Below are positions 37,070 through 47,806 of a DNA stretch of 64,000 nucleotides, piece after piece (position 1 is the first letter of the stretch; the number at the start of each line of letters is the position of its first letter). Both the position numbers and the translations under genes were made by a program. Under the pieces are notes generated by a model that was given only the letters and a program-made list of their open reading frames with translations, was not told where the DNA came from and made no database searches. The stretch lies in the NCBI RefSeq assembly GCF_902459745.1, contig NZ_CABPSJ010000006.1, forward strand, positions 62,001 to 126,000, written 5' to 3'. Source of the stretch: Pandoraea communis. Lineage in GTDB: Bacteria; Pseudomonadota; Gammaproteobacteria; Burkholderiales; Burkholderiaceae.

Positions 37070-37580
37070 CATTCAAGTGTTGATGGGCGAGGTGCGCATC
37101 GGGCGCGGCGAAGACGTGCTGCGCGCCACCCTGGGCTCGTGTGTGGGCATCGGTCTGATGTGGCGCGCGCGCGGGCTATATGGACTTGCCCACTGCCTGT
37201 TACCGGAAGCGCCGAATCCAACACTCGTCATCGGTGCGAAGTACGTCACGCAAGCGGTGCCTTCGCTGCTTGCGTTGATGAAGGCCGACGGCGCACGCCG
37301 CTGCGAGATCGAAGCCGTGATCGCGGGCGGCGGCAACATGATGCCGCACCAGCCGGCCGCCCGGCACGGGCTGATCGGCGTCGCCAACGCCAACATGGCG
37401 CAGGCGTTGATTGCCGAGACCGGTATTCCGATCGTGCATGTCGAGGTTGGCGGCGAGATCGGACGGCAACTCACCATCGACTGTGCGCATCACACGTTCT
37501 ATGTGCGCACGATCGGCGCCAACGGGGGCGCTGCGGTGCCGCGTCGCCCCTCGCTTCGACTCGTGGGACGGGAATCATGA
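37053..37580 (+). CDS. cheD: Chemoreceptor glutamine deamidase CheD
   Basis: This 175-residue enzyme converts receptor glutamines to glutamates. The catalytic Cys is in LGSCVGIGL and the His in GLAHCLLPE, both as in the family; a Thr/Ser-containing GGNMM segment completes the site. The ATG at 37053 lies within the last 17 bases of cheR, and the stop overlaps the next start (ATGA). In many species CheD works with CheC/CheY; neither is present here. Confidence 0.93.
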   Translation: MGPSHDIQVLMGEVRIGRGEDVLRATLGSCVGIGLMWRARGLYGLAHCLLPEAPNPTLVIGAKYVTQAVPSLLALMKADGARRCEIEAVIAGGGNMMPHQPAARHGLIGVANANMAQALIAETGIPIVHVEVGGEIGRQLTIDCAHHTFYVRTIGANGGAAVPRRPSLRLVGRES

Positions 37581-39295
37581 ATGCGCGCACGCCGGAATTT
37601 CCTTTGCTGCGTCACGACGCCATCGCGGGCACGACCGTGCTGCCGCCCACGGCGTCGCCCTATCGGGGATATGCAGGCTTCGGGCACGGTGTCGACGGCG
37701 GAGGCAACCGTAGTGCGGATTACGGCGCACCGTCCGCGCCTCGTCACGCTAACCCGGACGACATCGAAGTCTTCGGCTCGTTTCATCTGGGCGACGTCGA
37801 GTTCGCGCTGCCCATCGCCCCATTGCAGGAAGTGGTGAACTACCCAGAGCGCGTGACACCCGTACCGCTCTCGCCGCCGTTTTTACTCGGCCTCTTCAAC
37901 TTGCGCGGCACCCTCATTCCCATCGTCGATCTGAAGCCGTTGCTCGCCATCGCGCCGGAGGCATCGACCGGAAACTTGCCCGTGAACGGGAAGATTGCCG
38001 TTGTCGACGTCGACGGCGTGCGCGTAGGGCTGCTGTTCGACGCGACGAGCGAGATCCTTCGCGTGCGCGCCTCGCAACGCACCAGGTTCGAGTACGCCCC
38101 GTCTCACACCGCGCCGCAGGTGATCTCGGGGGCAATCAAACTCGACGGCGGCGAGCGCATTCTCCAGATCCTCGCGCCGGGTGCGCTCGTCCATATCGAG
38201 AACATGCCGCAGTTGCTTGCGCGTCAGGCGCTCGCCGCGCCGCAGCGCCGCCAGCAACGCCAGCGATTGCAGTGCGTGTCGTTCACGGTCGAACACTCAC
38301 GCCTCGCGTTGCCGATGGGCGCGATTCGCGAAATCATCCGCATTCCCGAATTACAGAAGTCGGCGCTCGCCGGTGTGTTTTGCGTTGGTATGCTCAATCT
38401 GCGCGGCACGGTCGTACCGGTCATCGACTTCGCTCAGTTCCTCGGGCTGCATGCGAGCCGCCCGGAGGCCGGCATCGCGGGCACGGCGTCGGACCCGCGC
38501 CGGATTCTGATCGTCAAACAGGAACATGTGCACTTCGGTTTGCTGGTGGATGCCGTAGACAGCATCGTGACGTCCTTCGCCGACGAATTGCTCGCCATGC
38601 CGTCTTTCAGCGCCTCGCACGCGCAGCTTTTCTCAGGCTGCATCGTGCACGAACAGGCAGATGCAGACGATATCATGCTGCTCAACGCCGACCAGCTCTT
38701 CACGCACTCACAGGTGCTCGAACTTACTCACGGGCACCGCGAACTGTATCGGGAGACAGACAACGCGCCGCGCGCCAAAGCGGGCGATTCGGCCTGGAGC
38801 GGCACCGGCGCGAAATCGTCGCGCGGTACGCGCCACGCTTACGTATCGTTCCGATTGCAGCACATGCTGGCGGTGCGGCTGGACCAATTGCGCGAGATCA
38901 TCCACGACTCGCCGGACGTGATGCCCGCCCCAGGCGCGCCGCCGTTCGTGCGCGGCATGCTCAATCTGCGACGCGAGTTGGTCACCATCGTCGATCTGCG
39001 GGCGCTGTACGGCATGCCGCCGCAAGACGATGCCCAAGCGCGCAAGATTCTCGTCATCGAACACGGCAGGGACAAATTCGGGCTGCTCGTCGACGCCATC
39101 GAGAACATCGTCACACTGGACGAAGCCGACAAGCTGCCGATGCCCGCCATGCTGCTCGGCCGGGCCACGCACGAAATGCGCAACGACATGCGCGAAGCCG
39201 TCGAGTTGCCAGCGGCAGACGGCGCCCAGCGCACGGCCATGCTGCTCGATCTGCAACCGCTCAAGTCGCGGCTGGAGGCAGCGCTCGCACAGTAG
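37577..39295 (+). CDS. Triple CheW-domain scaffold protein
   Basis: This 572-residue protein contains three CheW-like domains (about 65-205, 225-375 and 410-565). Each has the core pattern of a hydrophobic strand, an LR-E or IRE motif and an NLRG-x-x-(V/I)-P-(V/I)-(I/V)-D segment: NLRGTLIPIVDL, NLRGTVVPVIDF and NLRRELVTIVDL. CheW couples receptors to the CheA kinase, and a three-domain version could bridge several receptors or kinases. The frame is open upstream inside cheD; the ATG at 37577 overlaps the cheD stop. The N-terminal 60 residues are low-complexity. No CheA is encoded nearby. Confidence 0.9.
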   Translation: MNARTPEFPLLRHDAIAGTTVLPPTASPYRGYAGFGHGVDGGGNRSADYGAPSAPRHANPDDIEVFGSFHLGDVEFALPIAPLQEVVNYPERVTPVPLSPPFLLGLFNLRGTLIPIVDLKPLLAIAPEASTGNLPVNGKIAVVDVDGVRVGLLFDATSEILRVRASQRTRFEYAPSHTAPQVISGAIKLDGGERILQILAPGALVHIENMPQLLARQALAAPQRRQQRQRLQCVSFTVEHSRLALPMGAIREIIRIPELQKSALAGVFCVGMLNLRGTVVPVIDFAQFLGLHASRPEAGIAGTASDPRRILIVKQEHVHFGLLVDAVDSIVTSFADELLAMPSFSASHAQLFSGCIVHEQADADDIMLLNADQLFTHSQVLELTHGHRELYRETDNAPRAKAGDSAWSGTGAKSSRGTRHAYVSFRLQHMLAVRLDQLREIIHDSPDVMPAPGAPPFVRGMLNLRRELVTIVDLRALYGMPPQDDAQARKILVIEHGRDKFGLLVDAIENIVTLDEADKLPMPAMLLGRATHEMRNDMREAVELPAADGAQRTAMLLDLQPLKSRLEAALAQ

Positions 39296-39394
39296 ACGAC
39301 GGCAATGCCTTGGCAGACGTGTTCAGCATGGTGCGGGCACGAGGCAAGCGCTGGCCGCAGGGATCGTACGAGGGGGATGAGAACGCGGGCGGCG

Positions 39395-40576
39395 TCAGAC
39401 GACTTCGTGACGATGAATGTCGTGCGTAATGAAGCCCGAGGCGCCGTTGGGCATCGCCAGCCACTCAGGATGCACAAGCGTACGCCGCACGTCATCGAGA
39501 CCGCTCGCCCAGTGATCGAGCATGGTGGAGAGTCCGAACTGATAGTCCTTGTAGTGCCCCTCGTATTCCTTGTTGCGATAGATCAGTTGGATGACGTTAT
39601 AGCGTTTGCTGCAAGCGATTTCTTCCGCCGCGTGGCACCACGGATCGCGCGCACGCACCTCCGCAGGCACTCGTTCCAGGACTTCGCGCAACACGCGACG
39701 ATAGTGCTGCGCACGTTGGAGATTGTCGGTCACGAGACGCGTGCGGCTCGAGAACTGGATGTCTTTCTGCCGGTCGGCGACATCGTTCAGATTGTCGGGC
39801 AGCGGCCCGCGTGCACTCCATAAATCGACCTGAAACACCAGCGTGTCGCGACGCGGCGACGTGCCGAGCACTTCCGAGAGCGGCGTGTTCGACACGAGGC
39901 CGCCGTCCCAGAAATATTGGCCGTCGATCTCCACGGCGGGGAACCCCGGCGGCAACGCACCGGACGCCATGAAGTGCTCCACACGCAGCACTTCGCGTGT
40001 GTTGTCGAAATAGACGAAGTTGCCCGTGTGCACGTTGACGGCGCCCACGGACACCCGAATCTCGCGCGAATTGATACGGTCGAAGTCGACGAAGCGCTCC
40101 AGCGTACTGCGCAACGCCGACGTGTCGTAGTAGCTCGCATGCGCCGGATCGCCCATGGCGGTGGGCAGCGGTTGTGGCCAACGCGGCGTGAAAAAGCCCT
40201 TCTGACCTTCGACCATGGCGCGCCACGCCTGCCATGCACTGTAGGCAATGCGCCCCGACTCGGGGCCATTGAGGATGGCCGCTTCGAGCGGTGCCGGTAG
40301 TGGCGGGAATACGGCGGGCTCGCAGATCGCGCGCCAGAACGCCTCGAGCTGCGCCACGCGACGCTCCGGCGCATTGCCCGCAATGACGGCAGTATTGAGT
40401 GCGCCGATGGAAATACCCGCGACCCAGTTGGGTGCAATGCCGGCTTCGAACAATCCGGCATACACGCCCGCCTGATAAGCCCCGAGTGCCCCGCCGCCCT
40501 GCAAGACGAGTGCAACCGTCTCGTAAGGCGGCAGATCGATGGCGCGTTTGGGGACTGTCGGCGGATTGGCCGTCAT
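39395..40576 (-). CDS. Patatin-like phospholipase with DUF3734
   Basis: This 393-residue lipid acyl hydrolase has the glycine loop GGGALGAYQAG, the nucleophile serine in GISIGALN (GXSXG) and the catalytic Asp in DGGLVSNTP. The C-terminal 100 residues match the DUF3734 extension found in patatins next to PHB genes. No signal peptide is visible, so it is probably cytoplasmic. It lies downstream of bdhA on the same strand, as in many Burkholderiales, pointing to a role in storage-polymer or membrane-lipid turnover. Confidence 0.92.
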   Translation of the reverse strand: MTANPPTVPKRAIDLPPYETVALVLQGGGALGAYQAGVYAGLFEAGIAPNWVAGISIGALNTAVIAGNAPERRVAQLEAFWRAICEPAVFPPLPAPLEAAILNGPESGRIAYSAWQAWRAMVEGQKGFFTPRWPQPLPTAMGDPAHASYYDTSALRSTLERFVDFDRINSREIRVSVGAVNVHTGNFVYFDNTREVLRVEHFMASGALPPGFPAVEIDGQYFWDGGLVSNTPLSEVLGTSPRRDTLVFQVDLWSARGPLPDNLNDVADRQKDIQFSSRTRLVTDNLQRAQHYRRVLREVLERVPAEVRARDPWCHAAEEIACSKRYNVIQLIYRNKEYEGHYKDYQFGLSTMLDHWASGLDDVRRTLVHPEWLAMPNGASGFITHDIHRHEVV

Positions 40577-40613
40577 GACCGTTCTCCTGAGACTTGCTGC
40601 TGACTTGGGGGCA

Positions 40614-40637
40614 GCGCCGGCACGAGACGGCCGGCGC
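40614..40637 (-). other. Intercistronic hairpin between bdhA and the patatin gene
   Basis: GCGCCGGC (40614-40621) and GCCGGCGC (40630-40637) form an 8-base stem with an 8-base loop in the short gap. There is no T-run, so it more likely tunes RNA stability than ends transcription. Confidence 0.35.
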
Positions 40638-40653
40638 GGGTGAAACCTGCGGC

Positions 40654-41451
40654 TTACTGCATGAACCAGCCGTGGCTCACCACGAACGACTGGCCCGTGA
40701 ACGCGGCTGTCGGGAAGGTGGCGAGGAAAAGCGCGGTTTGCGCAACGTCGTCGACCGTGGTGAACACGCCGTCGACCGTGCCGCCGAGCATGACCTTCTT
40801 GACGACCTCGTCTTCCGAAATGCCCAGTTCCTTGGCCTGCTCCGGAATCTGCTTGTCGACGAGCGGCGTGCGCACGAAGCCCGGGCAGATGACGTGCGAG
40901 CGCACGTTATGCTTCGCGCCTTCCTTGGCGAGCACGCGGGCGAGTCCCAGCAAGGCGTGCTTGGCCGCCACATAGGCCGACTTCAGCGGCGACGCCTCAT
41001 GCGAGTGCACCGAGCCCATGTAGATGACGATGCCGCCCCGGTCGTCCTTGTACATGTGCTTGAGCGCCGCCTTGGTGGTGAGGAATGCACCGTCCACGTG
41101 AATGGCCTGCATCTTCTTCCAGTCGGAAAACGCGTAGCTCTCGATGGGATTGACGATCTGGATGCCCGCGTTCGAGATCAGGATGTCGACCGAACCGAAG
41201 GTGGCGGCCACCTTGTCGATGCCGCTGTTCACCGCCTCTTCGCTGGTCACGTCCATCGCCACGCCGATGGCGCGGCCGCCGGCCGCCTTGATCTCTTCGG
41301 CCACGGCGTCGGCCCCCTGCTGGTTCAGATCGGCAATCGCCACGGCCGCGCCGGCGCGCGCGAGCGTGAGTGCGATTTCCTTCCCGATGCCACTGGCCGC
41401 ACCGGTGACCACGGCGACTTTCCCATTCAACTGATTCACTGACTGGCTCAT
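40654..41451 (-). CDS. bdhA: 3-hydroxybutyrate dehydrogenase
   Basis: This 265-residue short-chain dehydrogenase oxidises (R)-3-hydroxybutyrate to acetoacetate with NAD in PHB or ketone-body use. The NAD loop [15 protein letters not shown] (ISNAGIQI), the catalytic Ser region ([20 protein letters not shown], with Tyr and Lys) and the C-terminal VSHGWFMQ are typical of the family. The ATG at 41451 has AGGAG seven bases upstream. It precedes the patatin gene in one operon. Confidence 0.94.
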   Translation of the reverse strand: MSQSVNQLNGKVAVVTGAASGIGKEIALTLARAGAAVAIADLNQQGADAVAEEIKAAGGRAIGVAMDVTSEEAVNSGIDKVAATFGSVDILISNAGIQIVNPIESYAFSDWKKMQAIHVDGAFLTTKAALKHMYKDDRGGIVIYMGSVHSHEASPLKSAYVAAKHALLGLARVLAKEGAKHNVRSHVICPGFVRTPLVDKQIPEQAKELGISEDEVVKKVMLGGTVDGVFTTVDDVAQTALFLATFPTAAFTGQSFVVSHGWFMQ

Positions 41452-41577
41452 TTGCACACTCCTGATTCGTCAAGATGGCGGGTCATGCCGCGCACTGCGC
41501 GTCGGCATGGCACGTCGAACACGGGTTGCGGCCGGCAGGCCTGATGCGGCGAACCTGCCGAGCCACCGTTCAAACAG

Positions 41578-41601
41578 AAAAGGCGCCTTGCGGCGCCTTT
41601 T
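41578..41601 (-). terminator. Rho-independent terminator after ettA
   Basis: AAAAGGCGCC-TTGC-GGCGCCTTTT is a perfect stem with a 4-base loop, placed seven bases beyond the ettA stop. Its symmetry could also serve transcripts from the other strand. Confidence 0.85.
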
Positions 41602-41607
41602 CCTGCG

Positions 41608-43275
<1,668 letters not shown>

Positions 43276-43338
43276 TCGGCTTTCCTGATCCTGAAACGGT
43301 TATGACGGCTCGAAGGCGAGCGCCAGATAGCGGCAAGT

Positions 43339-43752
43339 TTAACAAAGCGCGGCGTCAGGCGCGTCGATGACGAGGTCGGCACGCGCATACGCGCAGCACG
43401 GCAGCAGCCAGCCCTGTCCCTTCTCTTCACGCGACAACCCTGGCCATTCGATGCGGTAGGCCACCGGCGCTGGCTCACCGCCGGTTTGCGCCTGACACAA
43501 ACACGCGCGGCAGGTGCCATTGCGGCATAGGCTCGGCAGCTTGAAGCCGGCGGCTTGCGCCGCGAGCAGAATCGGTGTGCCGGCCGGGGCGTCGAACTGC
43601 CAGCCCGACGGCATGAGCGTGACACGGTAACGGGCCGGCTCGGGCGTTTCGATAGGCGGGGCGACGGGGCCGGGGGAAGCGCTGTCCAAAGGATACTGGG
43701 TCGGAAGTGATCGGGAGGGTGCACGGCGCGTCTTGCGCCAACGCGCTACCAT
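43339..43752 (-). CDS. Plant-type [2Fe-2S] ferredoxin-like protein
   Basis: This 137-residue protein contains a plant/vertebrate-type ferredoxin domain at about 40-135 with cluster ligands in CRNGTCRACLC and a fourth Cys in LPCCAYA. The first 40 residues are basic and low-complexity; a later start is possible. It probably carries electrons to an unidentified oxidoreductase. It lies between ettA and a divergent MazG-like gene, and the gap to that start is only 71 bases. Confidence 0.85.
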   Translation of the reverse strand: MVARWRKTRRAPSRSLPTQYPLDSASPGPVAPPIETPEPARYRVTLMPSGWQFDAPAGTPILLAAQAAGFKLPSLCRNGTCRACLCQAQTGGEPAPVAYRIEWPGLSREEKGQGWLLPCCAYARADLVIDAPDAALC

Positions 43753-43823
43753 ACCTCGTTCCAGCGGCTTTTTGTCGCGTCCCCGAGCCCGCCTGCGGCC
43801 GTCACCTCCGAATACCGTCTCCC

Positions 43824-44210
43824 ATGTCCGCTGCCCCCAAGGATTCTGCCGTCTCCGGCGACGCCGATGGCCAAGCCGGGCCCGCCCGCCTCGTCGATGC
43901 GACCGGGCTGGAAGCCGCCCTGCACACGTTCGCCGACGCGCGCGACTGGCATCGATTCCACACGCCGAAGAACCTTGCGATGGCGTTATCCGTCGAAGTC
44001 GCAGAGCTGGTCGAAATCTTTCAATGGCAAACGGACGCTGAAGCCAAGGCCGTCATGCAAACGAGCGAGGCCCGGCATGTGGAGCAGGAACTGGCGGATA
44101 TCGCCATGTATCTCGTGCGGCTGTCGTCGGTTCTGGGCGTCGATCTGAACCGCGCCGTATCCGAGAAGCTCGTGATGAACGCGCAGAAGTACCCGGCGCC
44201 GCAAGGGTAA
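43824..44210 (+). CDS. MazG-like nucleotide pyrophosphohydrolase
   Basis: This 128-residue protein belongs to the all-alpha NTP pyrophosphatase group (dCTPP1/RS21-C6-like). The metal-binding motif is split as usual: EVAELVEIFQW in one helix and EQELADIAMYL in the next. It hydrolyses (d)NTPs to monophosphates, probably cleaning modified nucleotides. The ATG at 43824 begins after a long open upstream extension that has no RBS. Its first 20 residues are flexible. Confidence 0.88.
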   Translation: MSAAPKDSAVSGDADGQAGPARLVDATGLEAALHTFADARDWHRFHTPKNLAMALSVEVAELVEIFQWQTDAEAKAVMQTSEARHVEQELADIAMYLVRLSSVLGVDLNRAVSEKLVMNAQKYPAPQG

Positions 44211-44288
44211 TGTCTCGCGCGCCCTTGCAATTGCGCCCCGCGCCCGCATAACGGCTACGTCGGCCCCGAACGCCTATCAGACAACACT

Positions 44289-45509
44289 ATGTCGCAACCC
44301 TTACACGCCTCGCAGGTATCGCAGCCCTCGTCCGGTGGCGCTCACGCGCACGGCAAGTCGTCGCGACGCACATTACCCGCACGCCCTCGCTGGTTGATGC
44401 TCGCTATCATCGCGTTGTTGCATGCATACATCGGCTGGCGCCTGCTCCCGCCGCTACCGGTTGGGCTCGGCTGGAAGGTGCTGGGCGGCATGTGGCTCGC
44501 CGCCTCGACCGTCCTGATTCCGCTGGGCCTGATGAGCCGTGCCATCCAGCGAGAGCCGCTCGCGACATTGCTGACATGGACCGGCATGACGGCCATCGGC
44601 GTCTTCTCGACGCTATTCGTCCTCACGCTGCTGCGCGATGTCGTGCTGGGCGTGGCGATGACCCTCTCGGCACTCGACGCACAGCTCGTCACCCGTTCTG
44701 CGGTCATCGCGCTGGGGCTCACCGCGTTGTCCACCCTGCTGGGCTTCTACAACGCGCGACGCCTCGCGCGCGTGGTCGACGTCGACGTTCCCATCGCGAA
44801 CCTGCCGCCCGAACTCAAGGGTTTCACCATCGTCCAGTTGAGCGACATTCACGTCAGTTCGACGATTCGCCGCCGTTACATCACGGCCATCGTCGAAGCC
44901 ACCAACGAACTCAAGCCGGATCTCGTCGCCATCACCGGCGATCTGGTCGACGGCGGCGTGCCTGCCTTGCGCGATCACATTGCGCCACTCGCCCAGCTCA
45001 CCTCGCGCCACGGCACCTACGTGTGCACAGGCAACCACGAGTACTACTCGGGCGCACCCGCCTGGGTCGAGGAGTTGCGACGCATCGGCCTGACCGTGCT
45101 CGAAAACGAACACGTCGTGCTCGACCACGAAGGCGCGTCGCTCACCGTAGCGGGCGTGACGGACTTCACCGCACACCATTTCGACCCGGAAAAACGCAGC
45201 GACCCGCTCGCTGCCATCGCCGGAGCCCCCGACGGGGTGCCTCGCCTGTTGCTCGCCCATCAGCCGCGCAGTGCGTCGGCGGCACAGGAAGCCGGCTTCG
45301 ATCTGCAACTCTCCGGACACACACATGGCGGACAATTCTGGCCGTGGATGTACTTCGTGCCGCTGCAACAGCCGTACGTGCACGGCCTGCACCGGCTCGG
45401 CCGCCTGGCGATCTATGTGAGCCGGGGCACGGGCTACTGGGGACCGCCCAAGCGGTTCGGTGCGCCCTCGGAGATCACACGCCTGCGTCTGGTGCCCGGC
45501 ACGGCGTGA
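44289..45509 (+). CDS. Membrane-anchored metallophosphoesterase
   Basis: This 406-residue protein has about four N-terminal membrane helices (about 35-160) and a C-terminal calcineurin-like phosphoesterase domain. The metal-site motifs are all present: LSDIHVS, TGDLVDGG, GNHEYY and SGHTHGGQFWPW. This matches the YaeI/LpxH-like inner-membrane phosphodiesterases; the substrate is unknown (a lipid-linked phosphate is plausible). The ATG at 44289 is first in frame; the first 30 residues are polar. Confidence 0.9.
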   Translation: MSQPLHASQVSQPSSGGAHAHGKSSRRTLPARPRWLMLAIIALLHAYIGWRLLPPLPVGLGWKVLGGMWLAASTVLIPLGLMSRAIQREPLATLLTWTGMTAIGVFSTLFVLTLLRDVVLGVAMTLSALDAQLVTRSAVIALGLTALSTLLGFYNARRLARVVDVDVPIANLPPELKGFTIVQLSDIHVSSTIRRRYITAIVEATNELKPDLVAITGDLVDGGVPALRDHIAPLAQLTSRHGTYVCTGNHEYYSGAPAWVEELRRIGLTVLENEHVVLDHEGASLTVAGVTDFTAHHFDPEKRSDPLAAIAGAPDGVPRLLLAHQPRSASAAQEAGFDLQLSGHTHGGQFWPWMYFVPLQQPYVHGLHRLGRLAIYVSRGTGYWGPPKRFGAPSEITRLRLVPGTA

Positions 45510-45630
45510 GCGGCAACGCCGCATTCGTGAATCAGGGCGAGGGCAACCGTCACGCGATGACGCTACAATCGCCCAGCCCCGAAAACCCGTCTTTCGCTTT
45601 CTCGTACCCGTTCTCCCGCTGCTCGCTGCC

Positions 45631-45927
45631 ATGAAGTCACTCCTGCCCAGTACCTCGCTCGAAACCGTAGTCGTCCGTTTGCGCGGCAAGATTCAGGGCG
45701 TCGGCTATCGTCAGGCGGCGGTGCGTGAGGGTCACCTGATCGGCGTACGCGGCTGGGTGCAGGCCCTGCCCGAGGGCGACGTTCTCGCCACAGTGCAAGG
45801 TACGCCCGATCAGGTCGACAAGATGCTCGAATGGATGCGGCACGGGCCGCCCGGCGCGCGCGTAACGGAATTCGAAAGCGAGGTGGAATACACCGGCCGC
45901 CGTTTCGACCGCTTCGAACAGCTCTGA
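45631..45927 (+). CDS. acyP: Acylphosphatase
   Basis: This 98-residue protein hydrolyses acyl phosphates. The active-site loop is in GKIQGVGYRQAAVREG (Arg binds phosphate) and the catalytic Asn is usually in a GWVxNxxDG segment; here the segment reads GWVQALPEGDV, so the Asn appears replaced. It is therefore an acylphosphatase-fold protein whose activity deserves checking. The ATG at 45631 starts right at the family's beginning; the frame upstream is a shadow. Confidence 0.85.
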   Translation: MKSLLPSTSLETVVVRLRGKIQGVGYRQAAVREGHLIGVRGWVQALPEGDVLATVQGTPDQVDKMLEWMRHGPPGARVTEFESEVEYTGRRFDRFEQL

Positions 45928-45928
45928 C

Positions 45929-46387
45929 ATGAAAACACCTACGCCCAGCACTCGTCAGGCCATCGACAGCGATGCACCGCGTATCGTCGCGCTGCTCGCG
46001 CAACTGGGCTACGACACGCCTCTGGACATCGTTCGGCGGAATATCGCCCTGTCAGCGGCGAATGGCGACGACGCAGCCTTCGTCGCAGTCGACGAGAACG
46101 CTCAGATCGTGGGATGCATGGGTCTGCACGCACTCACCATGTTTCATCTGGCGGGGCGGCTGGGGCGCATTACGGCGCTGGTGGTAGAGGAGAATGTGCG
46201 AGGCTCGGGCGTCGGGCACGCGCTGATGGCGGCCGCTCACGCATGGTTCAACGAGCGGGGGTGTGAGAAATTCGAAGTGACGAGCAGCGACCACCGGGTC
46301 GCCGCGCATCGCTTCTATGCGCGGCATGGCTATGCCCGCGATGGGCAACGACTTGCGCGCAAAAGCCAGACGTCTTCGCTGACTTAA
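45929..46387 (+). CDS. GNAT-family N-acetyltransferase
   Basis: This 152-residue protein has a single GNAT domain: an N-terminal [19 protein letters not shown] segment, the central strand [10 protein letters not shown], the acetyl-CoA loop [10 protein letters not shown] (Q/RxxGxG/A), and a C-terminal [11 protein letters not shown] strand. It transfers an acetyl group from acetyl-CoA to an amine of an unknown substrate. It follows the acylphosphatase gene by one base and its 3' end overlaps the convergent infA by four bases. Confidence 0.9.
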   Translation: MKTPTPSTRQAIDSDAPRIVALLAQLGYDTPLDIVRRNIALSAANGDDAAFVAVDENAQIVGCMGLHALTMFHLAGRLGRITALVVEENVRGSGVGHALMAAAHAWFNERGCEKFEVTSSDHRVAAHRFYARHGYARDGQRLARKSQTSSLT

Positions 46388-46605
46388 TTCTTGTGACGGT
46401 AGTTGATGCGGCCCTTGCTCAGGTCATAGGGCGACATTTCCAGCGTCACGCGGTCACCCGCCAGAATGCGGATGCGGTTCTTCTGCATGCGGCCGCTCGC
46501 ATATGCCATCACTTCCACGCCGTTTTCGAGCGTGACGCGAAAGCGATTGTCCGGCAGCACATCCGAGACGTGTCCGCTGAATTCGATCAGTTCTTCCTTG
46601 GCCAA
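46384..46605 (-). CDS. infA: Translation initiation factor IF-1 (stand-alone copy)
   Basis: This 73-residue S1-like OB-fold protein binds the 30S A site. The sequence from [15 protein letters not shown] to RGRINYRHK-type end (here GRINYRHKN) is typical. I take the TTG at 46605 as start, with AGAGGATA upstream, because the conserved protein begins there; a longer frame to 46674 adds an unrelated extension. Burkholderiales often carry such an extra infA away from the ribosomal protein operon, perhaps with a role in cold or stress adaptation. Confidence 0.93.
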   Translation of the reverse strand: MAKEELIEFSGHVSDVLPDNRFRVTLENGVEVMAYASGRMQKNRIRILAGDRVTLEMSPYDLSKGRINYRHKN

Positions 46606-47180
46606 TATCGTATCCTCTTGTGGGTGCCGCTCGCGAGGGCGCAGCACCGGTGTTACTGAAGGTTCGTTCGCCAATACCTTCGCCGCACCCTGTCTTTGAC
46701 GGAGTGCACATCGAACGCCAAAAGGAGCCTACCCAGTGGACCGGCCATGAAGGCATGACGGCGCACCGAAAAGCGGCGATGGTTCGAAGGAGCAAGGCAC
46801 ATTGCGGCAGTGCCACAATGACGAGCAGTGCGTGTCGGGAGGGCGAAGACCGTGGGGTCCGCGTCACCGGCACAGCGAGTGATCCGGCTCGCAGGACATG
46901 GCTGTCAGCGGCGCCGATAAAGCATTTCGCGATCGTCAGGCGATGATCGGCGAATTTTCGCCGATCCCGCTAGGATACGCCTTTCTACATCGCCCGTGGA
47001 AAAAATATGACTTCGGCAAGCCCTTTTGGAGGCTTTTGCCGTGTATTCGTGGCGCAATGCATCAACGAAGGCGCCCGCGTCGGTCTGCCGCCGCGGGATT
47101 CACTCGGGGACAACGCGAACATGACGCGCGACGAGCGCTCAACTATGCTGTAGGTATCCGTAGCCCGCAGGAGGAAGACC
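46606..47180. other. Intergenic region without recognised gene
   Basis: These 575 bases separate infA and the CBS protein gene. Short frames on both strands have no support. It contains a near-perfect palindrome (listed separately) and an imperfect GGCAAGCC/GGCTTTTGCC hairpin at about 47016-47041. Promoters of both divergent genes must be here. Confidence 0.6.
46945..46966. promoter_or_regulatory. 22-base palindrome, possible operator
   Basis: GATCGGCGAA and TTCGCCGATC form a perfect 10-base inverted repeat with a two-base centre in the divergent infA/CBS region. It could be an operator for a dimeric regulator or a hairpin in a transcript leader. Confidence 0.45.
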
Positions 47181-47657
47181 ATGAAGACAGTCGCTCAGAT
47201 CCTGAAGTCCAAATCGGCCGACACGGTGTATCAGGTGCGCCCGACCGATTCGGTCCTCGATGCCTTGACCCTGATGGCCGAAGCGCGGATCGGCGCGGTA
47301 CTGGTCAGTGACGACGACGGCAAAATCGTCGGCATCTTCACCGAACGCGATTACGCCCGCAAGGTGGCGCTCATGGGGCGCACCTCGGTCAATACACCGG
47401 TGCGCGACGTGATGACCTCAGCCGTGCGCTACGTAAGCCCCGATCAGACCAACGAGGAATGCATGTCGCTGATGACGGAACACCGCATCCGGCACCTGCC
47501 TGTCATGAAAGACGGTGAACTGGTCGGCCTGCTGTCCATTGGCGATCTGGTCAAGACCATCATCACGGAACAGCAGTTCACCATCGATCAGCTCGAGACT
47601 TACATTATGGGCGGGGGTGCCGCGCTGGTAGGCCGCACACCGCCGCGCCCCAGTTAA
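47181..47657 (+). CDS. Tandem CBS-domain protein
   Basis: This 158-residue protein consists of two CBS domains (about 10-70 and 75-135), typical nucleotide-sensing modules. The first ends GIFTERDYARKVAL and the second GLLSIGDLVKTII, as in the stand-alone CBS proteins linked to stress and starvation. It may bind AMP, ATP or NADH and regulate a partner enzyme. The ATG has the strong RBS AGGAGGAAGACC. A rho-independent terminator follows. Confidence 0.93.
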   Translation: MKTVAQILKSKSADTVYQVRPTDSVLDALTLMAEARIGAVLVSDDDGKIVGIFTERDYARKVALMGRTSVNTPVRDVMTSAVRYVSPDQTNEECMSLMTEHRIRHLPVMKDGELVGLLSIGDLVKTIITEQQFTIDQLETYIMGGGAALVGRTPPRPS

Positions 47658-47729
47658 GTAAATACTCACTACCAACATTCTTGCCACCGGGCATTGCATC
47701 GCATTCATACCGGCAGCGCAATCAGGGAC

Positions 47730-47758
47730 ACGGCGCTTCGCTCGAAGCGCCGTTTTTT
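47730..47758 (+). terminator. Rho-independent terminator
   Basis: ACGGCGCTTCG pairs with CGAAGCGCCGT and is followed by TTTTT. It ends the CBS-protein transcript. Confidence 0.9.
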
Positions 47759-47806
47759 CGAGCATGTGACGCAAAGTGACGTAACGGGGCTGCCTCACGC
47801 GAAGGG

